Of a stretch of 64,000 bases of DNA, positions 25,974-33,609 are shown one piece after another (the stretch's first letter is position 1; each line of letters begins with the position of its first letter). Under the pieces are notes generated by a model. The model was not told the DNA's origin, ran no database searches, and saw only the letters and a program-made list of their open reading frames with translations. The stretch spans positions 92,233-156,232 of the forward strand of contig JANQPA010000114.1 in assembly GCA_028285545.1 (NCBI GenBank), written 5' to 3'. The position numbers were made by a program, and so were the translations under genes. Source of the DNA: Saprospiraceae bacterium. Its GTDB lineage: Bacteria > Bacteroidota > Bacteroidia > Chitinophagales > Saprospiraceae.

Positions 25974-27155
25974 CTATAATATTTCAAATTCTCCCTTGTA
26001 GCCAAGACTTATGGCATGATCCTTAATTTCTTGTTGATAGGTAGGATTAGAAATGATAAGTACATCTATTGCCTGATTCTGGAGATTTTCAGGGGCACCT
26101 ACCAAGAATCCTGATCTAGGTAAAAATTTGTTCTGTCGATGCGGGTTAATGTCTATTACCAGGGAAATTAAGTCGTGATCAGGAAAAACGCTAAGAAAAT
26201 TGATCGCTCTCATCCCTGCACCCCATAAGGCTACTTTACTTCCTTTCTGTGTCCACTCTTCTATTAATGATTTCCATTTTGCCAGTCCTTTATCAAAAGC
26301 TTCCGAAAATTCAGTAAAAGACTTGATTCTTGCACTTTGTTTTTGATCATCAACCTGATAAGAATAGTTTTTGCTTATTGGTTTTCCAAAGACTCCCATG
26401 TAATTACCTTTCAGGAAGGGCTCAATCCGTACTACTTCAAAACCGGCTTCCTTGTATATTTGAGTAATAGATTCTGGAGTAAACCAGGATCTTTTGGCGT
26501 AGCCGATATTCCATGTTAATTTGTTCTCGAAAGTATTTAAGGCATTAGGAACTTCTACATAAATACCAATTGGATCAATTTCTTTTAGATTATTATTAAA
26601 TAGTTTGATAAAAGCTAAAGGATCATCTAGTTCGTCCACAACATGCCGACACATAATGAAGTCGGCTTTGTGTTCGGATTGCGCTTCGTTGTAATATTCT
26701 TTAATGAAATTAATTTGATTAGGATTAAATTCCAGATTATCTGAATTTTCATAACTGGGATCAATCCCAATCCCGGTATTATTGCCCAATTGACACAATT
26801 CTACTAAAAAATGCCCCTTGCCACAACCAGCATCTAAAATGACCTTATTTGATAATTTAAAATCATTGATTAAAATGTTTAATAATTTCTTATTAAACTC
26901 CTGATACATGCTGGAGTAGTGCATAGCCATTTCATATTTTGTAAAATCGATTTTTTCTGGCTCATATGCTCTATTATAAATGTAATGGCAAGCCTTGCAG
27001 AACACCAATTCAATATTTCCAGTAGGGGCCTTTTCAGCCTGTTCTTTGCTAGAAAGTAATATTCCATCCTGAGTAGGAATTTCTTCAACTTGAAAAAAAT
27101 CATTCACATTATCTTGTTGACAAATTGGGCATGTAGGAACTGCTTGATGATTCAT
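25974..27155 (-). CDS. Class I methyltransferase related to sugar C-methyltransferases
   Basis: A 393-residue protein with the same three-part plan as the C-methyltransferase encoded 5 kb away. An N-terminal zinc pair has CPIC and CKAC, the SAM motif is VILDAGCGKGHFLVEL, and a C-terminal domain has VALWGAGMRAINFLSVFP. The catalytic YHEHFS signature is absent; the matching region reads NIGYAKRSWFTPESI. It therefore probably has a different acceptor, and an O- or N-methyl transfer is possible. It is transcribed against the polysaccharide locus from a 186-nt divergent region shared with a small gene of unknown function. Confidence 0.83.
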   Translation of the reverse strand: MNHQAVPTCPICQQDNVNDFFQVEEIPTQDGILLSSKEQAEKAPTGNIELVFCKACHYIYNRAYEPEKIDFTKYEMAMHYSSMYQEFNKKLLNILINDFKLSNKVILDAGCGKGHFLVELCQLGNNTGIGIDPSYENSDNLEFNPNQINFIKEYYNEAQSEHKADFIMCRHVVDELDDPLAFIKLFNNNLKEIDPIGIYVEVPNALNTFENKLTWNIGYAKRSWFTPESITQIYKEAGFEVVRIEPFLKGNYMGVFGKPISKNYSYQVDDQKQSARIKSFTEFSEAFDKGLAKWKSLIEEWTQKGSKVALWGAGMRAINFLSVFPDHDLISLVIDINPHRQNKFLPRSGFLVGAPENLQNQAIDVLIISNPTYQQEIKDHAISLGYKGEFEIL

Positions 27156-27341
27156 TGCGTTATATTTCTTGTTACCTTTGAGTAAAATATTTAAATGGCA
27201 CTTAAACAGTAGTTTTATCCTTGTTCTAGAGAAAAATAAGATTGTTTTTTATCACCAGGATAAATCTTCCCGATAAATTTATCATTTATCATAATTCTAT
27301 TATTCTAAATCCATAATTTTTTAAACTTTGCCAATTAAAAA

Positions 27342-27764
27342 ATGATGAATTCCTTTAGAAATCACTATTCCTTATCCAACGAAGAATTTGAAATTCAGTT
27401 TCAAAATGCCAGAATGAATCCTTCTTTATTCAGCCATGAGGCTCACCTGAGATTGGCTTGGATTCATATTAAAAAGTATGGAGTAAAGCAGGCGGTTGAA
27501 AATATATGCAGCCAAATAAAACAGTTTGATAAAAAATATGGTGATGGAACAAAATACAATGTTACCATTACGGTAGCTGCGGTATATGCAGTTCACCACT
27601 TTATGCAAAAAACAAATGCCGACACTTTTGAGGAATATATTCAGACCAATGGAAAATTAATAACTCATTTCAAAGAGTTAATTAATTCCCATTACAGTTG
27701 GGATATATTCCAAGATGAAATGGCCAGGCAGGATTATTTAGAACCAGATTTGCAGCCATTTTAA
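27342..27764 (+). CDS. Conserved small protein of unknown function
   Basis: A 140-residue soluble protein. The segment FSHEAHLRLAWIHIKKYG, then an alpha-helical stretch with YNVTITVAAVYAVHHFM, fits a widespread bacterial family whose hallmark is F-x-H-x2-H-L-R-L-A-W. The two His and the later Thr could form a metal or substrate site, but no activity is known to me. A TAAACTTTG sequence ending 14 nt before the ATG is close to the Bacteroidota -7 consensus (one spacer base too many). It converges on the next gene with a 12-nt gap. Confidence 0.75.
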   Translation: MMNSFRNHYSLSNEEFEIQFQNARMNPSLFSHEAHLRLAWIHIKKYGVKQAVENICSQIKQFDKKYGDGTKYNVTITVAAVYAVHHFMQKTNADTFEEYIQTNGKLITHFKELINSHYSWDIFQDEMARQDYLEPDLQPF

Positions 27765-27776
27765 TGATTTCTTTGC

Positions 27777-29213
27777 TTAGGGGGCACTGATGATCTTGTA
27801 TTGTTGTTTGCCAACCTTAATAAAATAAATTCCAGCAGCTAAAGGTTCAAGCTCACACATGAATAGTCCATCTCCTTTTTTCTCAGGATTGAGGACTGCT
27901 ACTTCTTTTCCTTGTGTGTCAAATATTTTGACCCTTTTCAACTGCTTTTCTCTGCTTTGAATATAGAAATAATCTGAAACGGGATTGGGATAAATTAATA
28001 CTTTGGATGAGTTGCTTAGATCGACTTCCTCTGAATTTGTGCTAAGGTTTCTAAGCAATAATAAGTCTTGATTATTACTTTGGGGTAATTTGCGATCACA
28101 TATATAAATATCACGAAGCCCATCTCCGTTTAAGTCTGCTGCAATTACCCCCAGGGCATCTAGGAAATAGTTTTTGCCAAGAATGCTTTGAGTACTGTTG
28201 GTAAAGTTTCCCTTGCCGTCATTTTCATATATTTTTATAGGCCCTCCAAAAACATTGCATACAATGAGATCCAAATCCATATCTAAATCAACGTCTTCAA
28301 AAATGGCATCTATGGTATGATCAGAGTCTTTTGGCAGTTGAGAATTGGTAGCATCAGAAAAGTTTCCCTTTCCATCATTAAGGAGCAGTCGATTTTGGGC
28401 GTTTTTCCCCTGAATAAAGGCAACATTGGAAAGAAAAATGTCTAAATCGTTATCTGCATCTACATCTCCAAACGTAACTTTTCGGGTTTCAATATTGAGT
28501 CCACGAGGAAGCAGGGTAGAAGTTTTATCGCTAAACACGCCTTGTCCATTATTTATGTGCAGTGCATTCCCATTTTCATTGCCCTCGAAAAGATCTAGAT
28601 CGCCGTCTCCATCCACATCTGCCAAGGCAAGATCCTGAGTAGTTCTACTCAGTTGGGTTATTCTGTTGTTCTCAGTGGAGAAGGTGCCATCACCTTTGTT
28701 AATAAGTATGGTTGTGCCCCCTTCATTTCCAAAAAGAAGATCGGGCAGCTGATCTCCATTTAGATCCGCACAAATAACTGCATTGGATTCGGAATCAGGT
28801 AAGGAGAAAGGGGCGGCACTAAATTTGCCTTTACCATCACCAAGATAATATTCATGAACCTGGCTGCGACCTAACTTTACATCATCTTCGCTACAAAATA
28901 CCAGATCCAGGTTTTTATCATTATTAAAATCAGCAATGACAACATCTTCGCTGTCATGTCCTACTTGTGGAAGGTTGCCCACAGTACCATTGGTGAAAAT
29001 CCCATTCCCGTCATTCAGCAAAATGGTATTGGCTTGGAATTCATTGGCCAATACGATATCCAAATCACCGTCACCATCAATATCGGCAGCCCGGACATCC
29101 ATGCTTTGTCCCTGACTACCGTTTAAGGGGAGGTTCTGGCTGGCTGCAGTAAATAATTGCGCATTTAAATAAAGGGGGCTAATAAAAAATAACAGTCGGA
29201 TGATTTCTTTCAT
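27777..29213 (-). CDS. Secreted FG-GAP/VCBS-repeat protein with T9SS sorting domain
   Basis: A 478-residue protein. A signal peptide (MKEIIRLLFFISPLYLNAQ) is followed by repeated calcium-binding FG-GAP/VCBS units, with motifs such as DIDGDGDLDIV, DVDGDGDLDLF and DLNGDGLRDIY. The last about 80 residues form a type A C-terminal sorting domain (VLIYPNPVSDYF, IFDTQGKEV, LAAGIYFIKVG). It should be exported by Sec, then by the type IX system, and attached to or released from the cell surface. The beta-propeller suggests adhesion or glycan/protein binding; there is no catalytic signature. Confidence 0.9.
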   Translation of the reverse strand: MKEIIRLLFFISPLYLNAQLFTAASQNLPLNGSQGQSMDVRAADIDGDGDLDIVLANEFQANTILLNDGNGIFTNGTVGNLPQVGHDSEDVVIADFNNDKNLDLVFCSEDDVKLGRSQVHEYYLGDGKGKFSAAPFSLPDSESNAVICADLNGDQLPDLLFGNEGGTTILINKGDGTFSTENNRITQLSRTTQDLALADVDGDGDLDLFEGNENGNALHINNGQGVFSDKTSTLLPRGLNIETRKVTFGDVDADNDLDIFLSNVAFIQGKNAQNRLLLNDGKGNFSDATNSQLPKDSDHTIDAIFEDVDLDMDLDLIVCNVFGGPIKIYENDGKGNFTNSTQSILGKNYFLDALGVIAADLNGDGLRDIYICDRKLPQSNNQDLLLLRNLSTNSEEVDLSNSSKVLIYPNPVSDYFYIQSREKQLKRVKIFDTQGKEVAVLNPEKKGDGLFMCELEPLAAGIYFIKVGKQQYKIISAP

Positions 29214-29231
29214 GATAAGCTAGCTTTATGA

Positions 29232-29239
29232 CAAATGTA
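29232..29239 (-). promoter_or_regulatory. Candidate Bacteroidota -7 promoter box (TACATTTG)
   Basis: On the minus strand this reads TACATTTG, a full match to TAnnTTTG, 18 nt before the start codon of the FG-GAP protein gene. A matching -33 TTG was not seen at the expected distance, so the call is tentative. Confidence 0.35.
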
Positions 29240-29290
29240 GAAAATCGATTTCCGGGAAGTTGGTAAAAAAACGAACAGATAATGGGCTGG

Positions 29291-30133
29291 CTAGGAATAC
29301 TCCCATTGTCTCAAATAACTATTTTTGCCTTCTAACAAAAAACCAGTTTGTTGCTGGAGGTAATCCGATGGAGAAAGACCAACAATAGCCTTAAAATCTT
29401 TAAAAAAATGACTGAGATCATAATAATTCAAATCGAATGCTATGTTGGAAATAATGCCCTTGTGACTACTTTGCTGCAGAAGTAGGCTTGCTTTTTTGAC
29501 ACGGATAAGACGAGCATATTGTTTGGGTGAGAGGCCAATATTGTTTTTAAATATTTTCTCAATATATCTCCGACTGGAACCAATGCTTCGATTTAGAGAA
29601 TCTATATCCAGGGTGCCGTCACTTGAATAAATTGCCTTAACAGCTAAGGGTAGGAAAGGGTGTTGAAGTGATTGATTAGCTAATTTTTTTAAAAAGATAG
29701 CATCTAATAATGGAAAATCATCCTCTAAGGAGTCGAGGCTGGAAAAATGTATAGCTAATTGTCCGAATTCGTTTTCAAGGTATGAAAATTCAAATTTGCA
29801 TATTTGATTGGTGAATTGAAAAAAAGGTGTTTTGAAAAGCAAGTGAGGGGTCCAGGGATATAGTTTAATGAATAATAATTTTGCTCCTTTCGAAAGTTTT
29901 ACTCTTGCCCCTTGGGTCATCTGGCCAATCATGCCAAAATTAGAGAATGAAAAAACTTGCTTTTCTTTTTTGAGAGTTAGTTCCGCTCTTGGATTTATTT
30001 GGATAAAAATTTCGGGAAAACCGTCTGGAATAAGATCAAGATGCTGGGCCTGGTCATAGCATTCCATCTGCCAATAACCCTGAATAAAATTTGCCAGACG
30101 CGAATCAGGGTTTTGCCGATAAAACGTTATCAT
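29291..30133 (-). CDS. AraC family transcriptional regulator
   Basis: A 280-residue protein with a C-terminal double helix-turn-helix of the AraC/XylS type: SSRRYIEKIFKNNIGLSPKQYARLIR and YYDLSHFFKDFKAIVGLSPSDY. The N-terminal half resembles the cupin-like sensor of DUF6597-type AraC proteins (SRLANFIQGYWQMEC, DLIPDGFPEIFIQI). It is followed on the same strand, beyond the stop and a 77-nt gap, by the FG-GAP gene and preceded by an FAD oxidoreductase gene. Its target genes cannot be assigned from the window. Confidence 0.88.
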   Translation of the reverse strand: MITFYRQNPDSRLANFIQGYWQMECYDQAQHLDLIPDGFPEIFIQINPRAELTLKKEKQVFSFSNFGMIGQMTQGARVKLSKGAKLLFIKLYPWTPHLLFKTPFFQFTNQICKFEFSYLENEFGQLAIHFSSLDSLEDDFPLLDAIFLKKLANQSLQHPFLPLAVKAIYSSDGTLDIDSLNRSIGSSRRYIEKIFKNNIGLSPKQYARLIRVKKASLLLQQSSHKGIISNIAFDLNYYDLSHFFKDFKAIVGLSPSDYLQQQTGFLLEGKNSYLRQWEYS

Positions 30134-30286
30134 ACTTTGTATTTTTCCCTAATCTACACTTGACTTGGGATCTCTCCAAGGCGGAACGGTCAAAATAGCC
30201 GTTTTTGCTAATTTTAGCTTTTCTACAAAAGAAAACAAAACCTTTTACTTCAACTTACTTCGCCCGTTTTAGGTGCATACTTCTAA

Positions 30287-31570
30287 TTACTTCGCTAATA
30301 AAACTCTCCACATAATTTGGGGCTGCAACAAAATCATGGGGCTGGATACCAAATTAAGGACCTTAATAAAGGATTTATAAACCACAGGGTCTTGATTTAT
30401 TATTCGACTTACCTTATTAAAGTACCGCAGCATTAAGCCGGGGATAGGTGGAGGAGTACCTAAAGTTTCTGGAAACTTAAAATCTTCAGTCACCGTTAAT
30501 TCCCAGGGGGTTCGAATGGTATTGGCCACCTTTTTAAAATAGGGCTTCCAGAAGGACTGTCCATGATTTTGTCTCAAAAAATCATCTAATATTTGTGCTT
30601 GCATAGCAGCAGAGCTCATCCCTTGGCCATAAATGGGGTTGAGACGACAAACGGAATCACCAAGAGGAAGTATCCCCTCCGGGAAGCGGCTTAATTTTTC
30701 ATAATGTAACCATCTGACCACCGGAATATTATAAGAGTGTAGTTCTGTTAAAACCTCTCTTCCTTTAATGGCCTGGTAAATATCCTGAGTTTGCAGACTT
30801 TTCGTGTATTCAATAAAGCTATCAATACTTTTTGGAGGCTGGTCATTTATTCTTCCCTGTACGGTAACAATCATTCGTCCATTTTCAATAGGTTGGACGG
30901 TTCCGTGCTTAGAGTCGTTTGGTGGATTGGAATTGATGTTGATAAGGGTTTGGAAATGATCTTCTCTGGAAAAAACACAAGAGGTGTACTTTAAATTGAT
31001 TTTTACCTCCTCAGCTTCCGGCCGCTCATAACCAAATTCTTCGAGTTCCTTGGCCAATCTGGATCCAAAGCCTCTAGCATCGATTATCAGGTCTGCCGAA
31101 AAGGGGCCTTTATCCGTTTCTACACCATGAATTCTATGATCTTGATAGAAAAATCCTTGGATTTTAGTGGAATCAATAATTTTAACATTAGGAATTTGGA
31201 GGAGGCGTGATCGCACATTATACTCCAGAAGTGCCCGACTCATCATTGCTGAGTTAACACCAGTTGTAATTTGGGGCCGATAGCCCCCTTCATGGTACCA
31301 TTTAAAAAATTTACCAAGATCTCCAGCGATCGCTCCTTGTTGGACAAGAGATTTCATTAAACCGGGGAAATAATATTCCAGAATATTATGTCCTTTGGAT
31401 AACAGGATGTGCAGGTGATTGTCTTGCGGAATTCCCTTTCTATTGGTGACCTGATCAATGATTTCATCTTTTTCTAAGACACTAACCTCTTCAAAATGAT
31501 CCGAGCAAACTCTGGCTGCCAGTATTCCGGCCATACTAGAGCCAATTATCAGGGCTTTTTTGGTTTTCAT
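30287..31570 (-). CDS. FAD-dependent monooxygenase/halogenase-like oxidoreductase
   Basis: A 427-residue flavoprotein. It has an N-terminal dinucleotide-binding motif (IIGSSMAGILAARVCSDHFE), DLIIDARGFGSRLAKEL in the middle, and the second FAD motif GDSVCRLNPIYGQGMSSAAM, as in group A monooxygenases, geranylgeranyl reductases and flavin halogenases. The WxWxIP motif of tryptophan halogenases is absent. The substrate is unknown. An AraC regulator lies downstream on the same strand and may be related functionally. Length and motif order look intact. Confidence 0.83.
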   Translation of the reverse strand: MKTKKALIIGSSMAGILAARVCSDHFEEVSVLEKDEIIDQVTNRKGIPQDNHLHILLSKGHNILEYYFPGLMKSLVQQGAIAGDLGKFFKWYHEGGYRPQITTGVNSAMMSRALLEYNVRSRLLQIPNVKIIDSTKIQGFFYQDHRIHGVETDKGPFSADLIIDARGFGSRLAKELEEFGYERPEAEEVKINLKYTSCVFSREDHFQTLININSNPPNDSKHGTVQPIENGRMIVTVQGRINDQPPKSIDSFIEYTKSLQTQDIYQAIKGREVLTELHSYNIPVVRWLHYEKLSRFPEGILPLGDSVCRLNPIYGQGMSSAAMQAQILDDFLRQNHGQSFWKPYFKKVANTIRTPWELTVTEDFKFPETLGTPPPIPGLMLRYFNKVSRIINQDPVVYKSFIKVLNLVSSPMILLQPQIMWRVLLAK

Positions 31571-31891
31571 TTTTACCTGGTTTTTTTACATTCTTATAAA
31601 TTTAAGAATTTGAGGTGTAATGACTACCATTTCAAGAAAAGATAATTTTACCTGGCTTGGGTTTGAGTCATAAAAAAAGTATCCTGCGATTTAGTCGGAG
31701 GGCACTTAGTAATCATTCTATTCCGTGTAATTCATTCGAGTTGCATCCCAACTTGAGTAGTAGGTAGAAAGTAAAATGACGAATTGTTATTTTTTTCAGT
31801 AATGACCAACATCTTTAACCATAAGTCAAAAATCTTTCTACTTTTTACCTTAGACTTTCTACTAGCAAGTTGCGTGGGCAACTTGTGTCCA
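31571..31891. other. Intergenic region holding a palindromic repeat element
   Basis: This 321-nt gap separates two minus-strand genes. Its right half (about 31738-31885) is the composite inverted repeat listed separately. The remainder is AT-rich and shows no coding potential or clear promoter. Confidence 0.5.
31738..31885. repeat. Composite palindromic element with GTAGAAAGT words
   Basis: The outer ends are small hairpins of related sequence: AGTTG-catcc-CAACT near 31739-31753, and a perfect 8-bp stem CAAGTTGC-gtgg-GCAACTTG at 31866-31885. Inside them lie inverted GTAGAAAGT (31764-31772) and ACTTTCTAC (31854-31862). The word GTAGAAAGT recurs in the perfect palindrome near 47.95 kb, so both look like members of one dispersed family. 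There is no open frame. It could be a REP/MITE-like element or a decayed mobile element; it sits just after the stop of the TonB-C-domain gene. Confidence 0.6.
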
Positions 31892-32251
31892 TTAATTTAA
31901 TTCAAAGCTGATTTTAAGATTTACTGCTGCCTTGATAGATTTTCCATTCAATTTAGCAGGAATCCATTTAGGCATTGCTTCAATTACTTTTAAAGCAGGT
32001 ATTTCGAAACAATAATTATCAGACTCTAGAATTCTTATGGCCATTGTTTTTCCCTTTTCATCAATAAATAATTTGAATTTAACATCACCTTCCAGGCCAT
32101 TTTTTCTAGCCTCTAAAGGGTAAACCAGGTGTTCTCCTATAAAGGATTGAAGGGCTTTATTACCCCCTGGGAAGGAAGGGGCCGTCTTTTCAAAATGATC
32201 AAATGAATTTGGATTAATGGTCATAAACATCAGGAACACTAGCGTTTTCAT
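31892..32251 (-). CDS. Small TonB C-terminal domain (energy-transducer-like) protein
   Basis: A 119-residue protein. I chose the ATG at 32251 because it begins with a short secretion-like segment (MKTLVFLMFMTINP) and is preceded by an A-rich leader; the frame stays open upstream but that part reads like non-coding sequence. The rest is a TonB_C fold: FPGGNKALQSFIGEHLVYP, EGDVKFKLFIDEKGK, and IPALKVIEAMPKWIPAKLNGK. No proline-rich linker or long membrane anchor is present. Similar small Bacteroidota proteins are exported, and their role in TonB-dependent transport is unproven. Confidence 0.75.
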   Translation of the reverse strand: MKTLVFLMFMTINPNSFDHFEKTAPSFPGGNKALQSFIGEHLVYPLEARKNGLEGDVKFKLFIDEKGKTMAIRILESDNYCFEIPALKVIEAMPKWIPAKLNGKSIKAAVNLKISFELN

Positions 32252-32545
32252 TTTTTGGTTTTTTACTTTGATAATTAATCGGGTATTTTGAAAGTTGCCC
32301 TCCAGTATTAAATTATGGAGTTGGACTTTCTTGGATATTGATTTCGAATACAAAGAAAGGGCTAAAGAATGATGGATGATTGTGATTTTGATCCAACGGA
32401 TTTCAAGTTTGAATAGCTGGTTTTTGACGGTAATTATCAGCTTTAAAATTTGGCTCAAAAACTTTGAAATTTGAACCAATTGACAGATTTTTAAGCAAAT
32501 GCATCTTTAAGGTTTGCTTATTTATTGAGTAACAATTAAGTAATA
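32252..32545. other. Divergent intergenic region
   Basis: An AT-rich spacer between the TonB-C-domain gene (minus) and the membrane-bound AraC regulator (plus). AAGGTTTG near its right end differs by one base from TAnnTTTG, but no -33 element is at the right distance. I see no RNA gene or repeat. Confidence 0.35.
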
Positions 32546-33556
32546 ATGAAGATTGATGTTTTATTGGGAATAATTAGTAGTGCGGGTTTGTTTCATGCTG
32601 CTTACATGGTGCTTTTTCTTTTGTCGGATAAAAAGACCGATCGCAAAGCAAATTTGTTATTGTCCATTTTATTGATGGCCTATATTATCCGAATTAGCAA
32701 ATCTGCTGTTTTTGCCCTTTTTGGCTTTACCCCTTATTACTATCCACTATTGGGTTTAATGGCCATGAGCATCACTGGACCTACCTTGTTGTTTTACTTA
32801 AAGCGGCTTTTTAGGAGCTGGCCTGATTTTCGATGGCATCAAACTTTACATTTGTTACCTCTATTTTTAATTAGCCTTAACTTTTGGGAATTTCCTTTTA
32901 ATCTGATGCGGATTTCTTATCTGCTGATCATCATTCAAACTTTTCTGTATTTCTGCTATTGCCTTTGGCTGATTCAAAAAAAACACCCCAATAAAAAACT
33001 TAGACAATGGTTAAATATATTAGTGGGTAGTGGTTTTGGCATCTTATTGGTCTATTTTATTCAATTTATTGGGATTTCGGATACGGGCTATGTTTATACG
33101 ACTTTAATAGCCGCCCTAATTCTTTGGTCCGTGAGCTATCTGGTAACCAGCCTCTTTGAAAATCTGAAAAAGATCCATCATTATCACTTAAATAATAAAG
33201 AGGAGGTTAATTCAGAAGAAATACTCCTAAGAAAGAGATTAAGATCGATATTAACTGACCCGGAATTCTTTCGCGACGCTGAAGTAAATCTTACCGTATT
33301 ATCAAAAAAACTTCAGACTCCGCCAGCTAGGCTTTCGTATTTAATTCAAATGGAGTATGGAAAAAGTTTTCCTGAGGTCATCAATTACCAACGGATTTCT
33401 TTCGCCAAAGACCAGTTGTTGGCCTCAAAAAGGGAAAAACCCAAAATTGAAAGCATTGCTTATGATTCAGGTTTTCAATCTCCTTCCACATTTTATGCTT
33501 ATTTTAAAAAAACCTACCAAATGACTCCTACACAATACAAGAAAAAATACTCCTGA
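32546..33556 (+). CDS. AraC-type regulator with N-terminal membrane domain
   Basis: A 336-residue protein. About seven hydrophobic helices occupy residues 5-215 (for example LLLSILLMAYIIRI, ALILWSVSYLVTSLF). A cytoplasmic AraC-type DNA-binding domain follows: LTVLSKKLQTPPARLSYLIQ, ESIAYDSGFQSPSTFYAYFK and KTYQMTPTQYKKKY at the C-terminus. This architecture is common in Bacteroidota and suggests a membrane sensor that binds DNA directly. An intrinsic terminator overlaps its stop codon. The signal sensed and the target genes are unknown. Confidence 0.9.
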   Translation: MKIDVLLGIISSAGLFHAAYMVLFLLSDKKTDRKANLLLSILLMAYIIRISKSAVFALFGFTPYYYPLLGLMAMSITGPTLLFYLKRLFRSWPDFRWHQTLHLLPLFLISLNFWEFPFNLMRISYLLIIIQTFLYFCYCLWLIQKKHPNKKLRQWLNILVGSGFGILLVYFIQFIGISDTGYVYTTLIAALILWSVSYLVTSLFENLKKIHHYHLNNKEEVNSEEILLRKRLRSILTDPEFFRDAEVNLTVLSKKLQTPPARLSYLIQMEYGKSFPEVINYQRISFAKDQLLASKREKPKIESIAYDSGFQSPSTFYAYFKKTYQMTPTQYKKKYS

Positions 33557-33577
33557 AAAATTTCCAGGAGTGTTTTT
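33549..33577 (+). terminator. Intrinsic terminator overlapping the stop of the AraC gene
   Basis: ACTCCTG and CAGGAGT form a 7-bp stem around a 9-nt A/T-rich loop, followed by G and five T. The stop codon of the regulator lies inside the left arm. Confidence 0.75.
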
Positions 33578-33609
33578 GGCATTTTTGCCTCTAGTTTTGA
33601 AGGAAAAAA

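Noticed and set aside
32252..32479. N-terminal extension of the TonB-C-domain protein by 76 codons
   Set aside because: The extension reads as Lys/Ile/Asn-rich chance sequence and precedes a proper secretion-like N-terminus at 32251.
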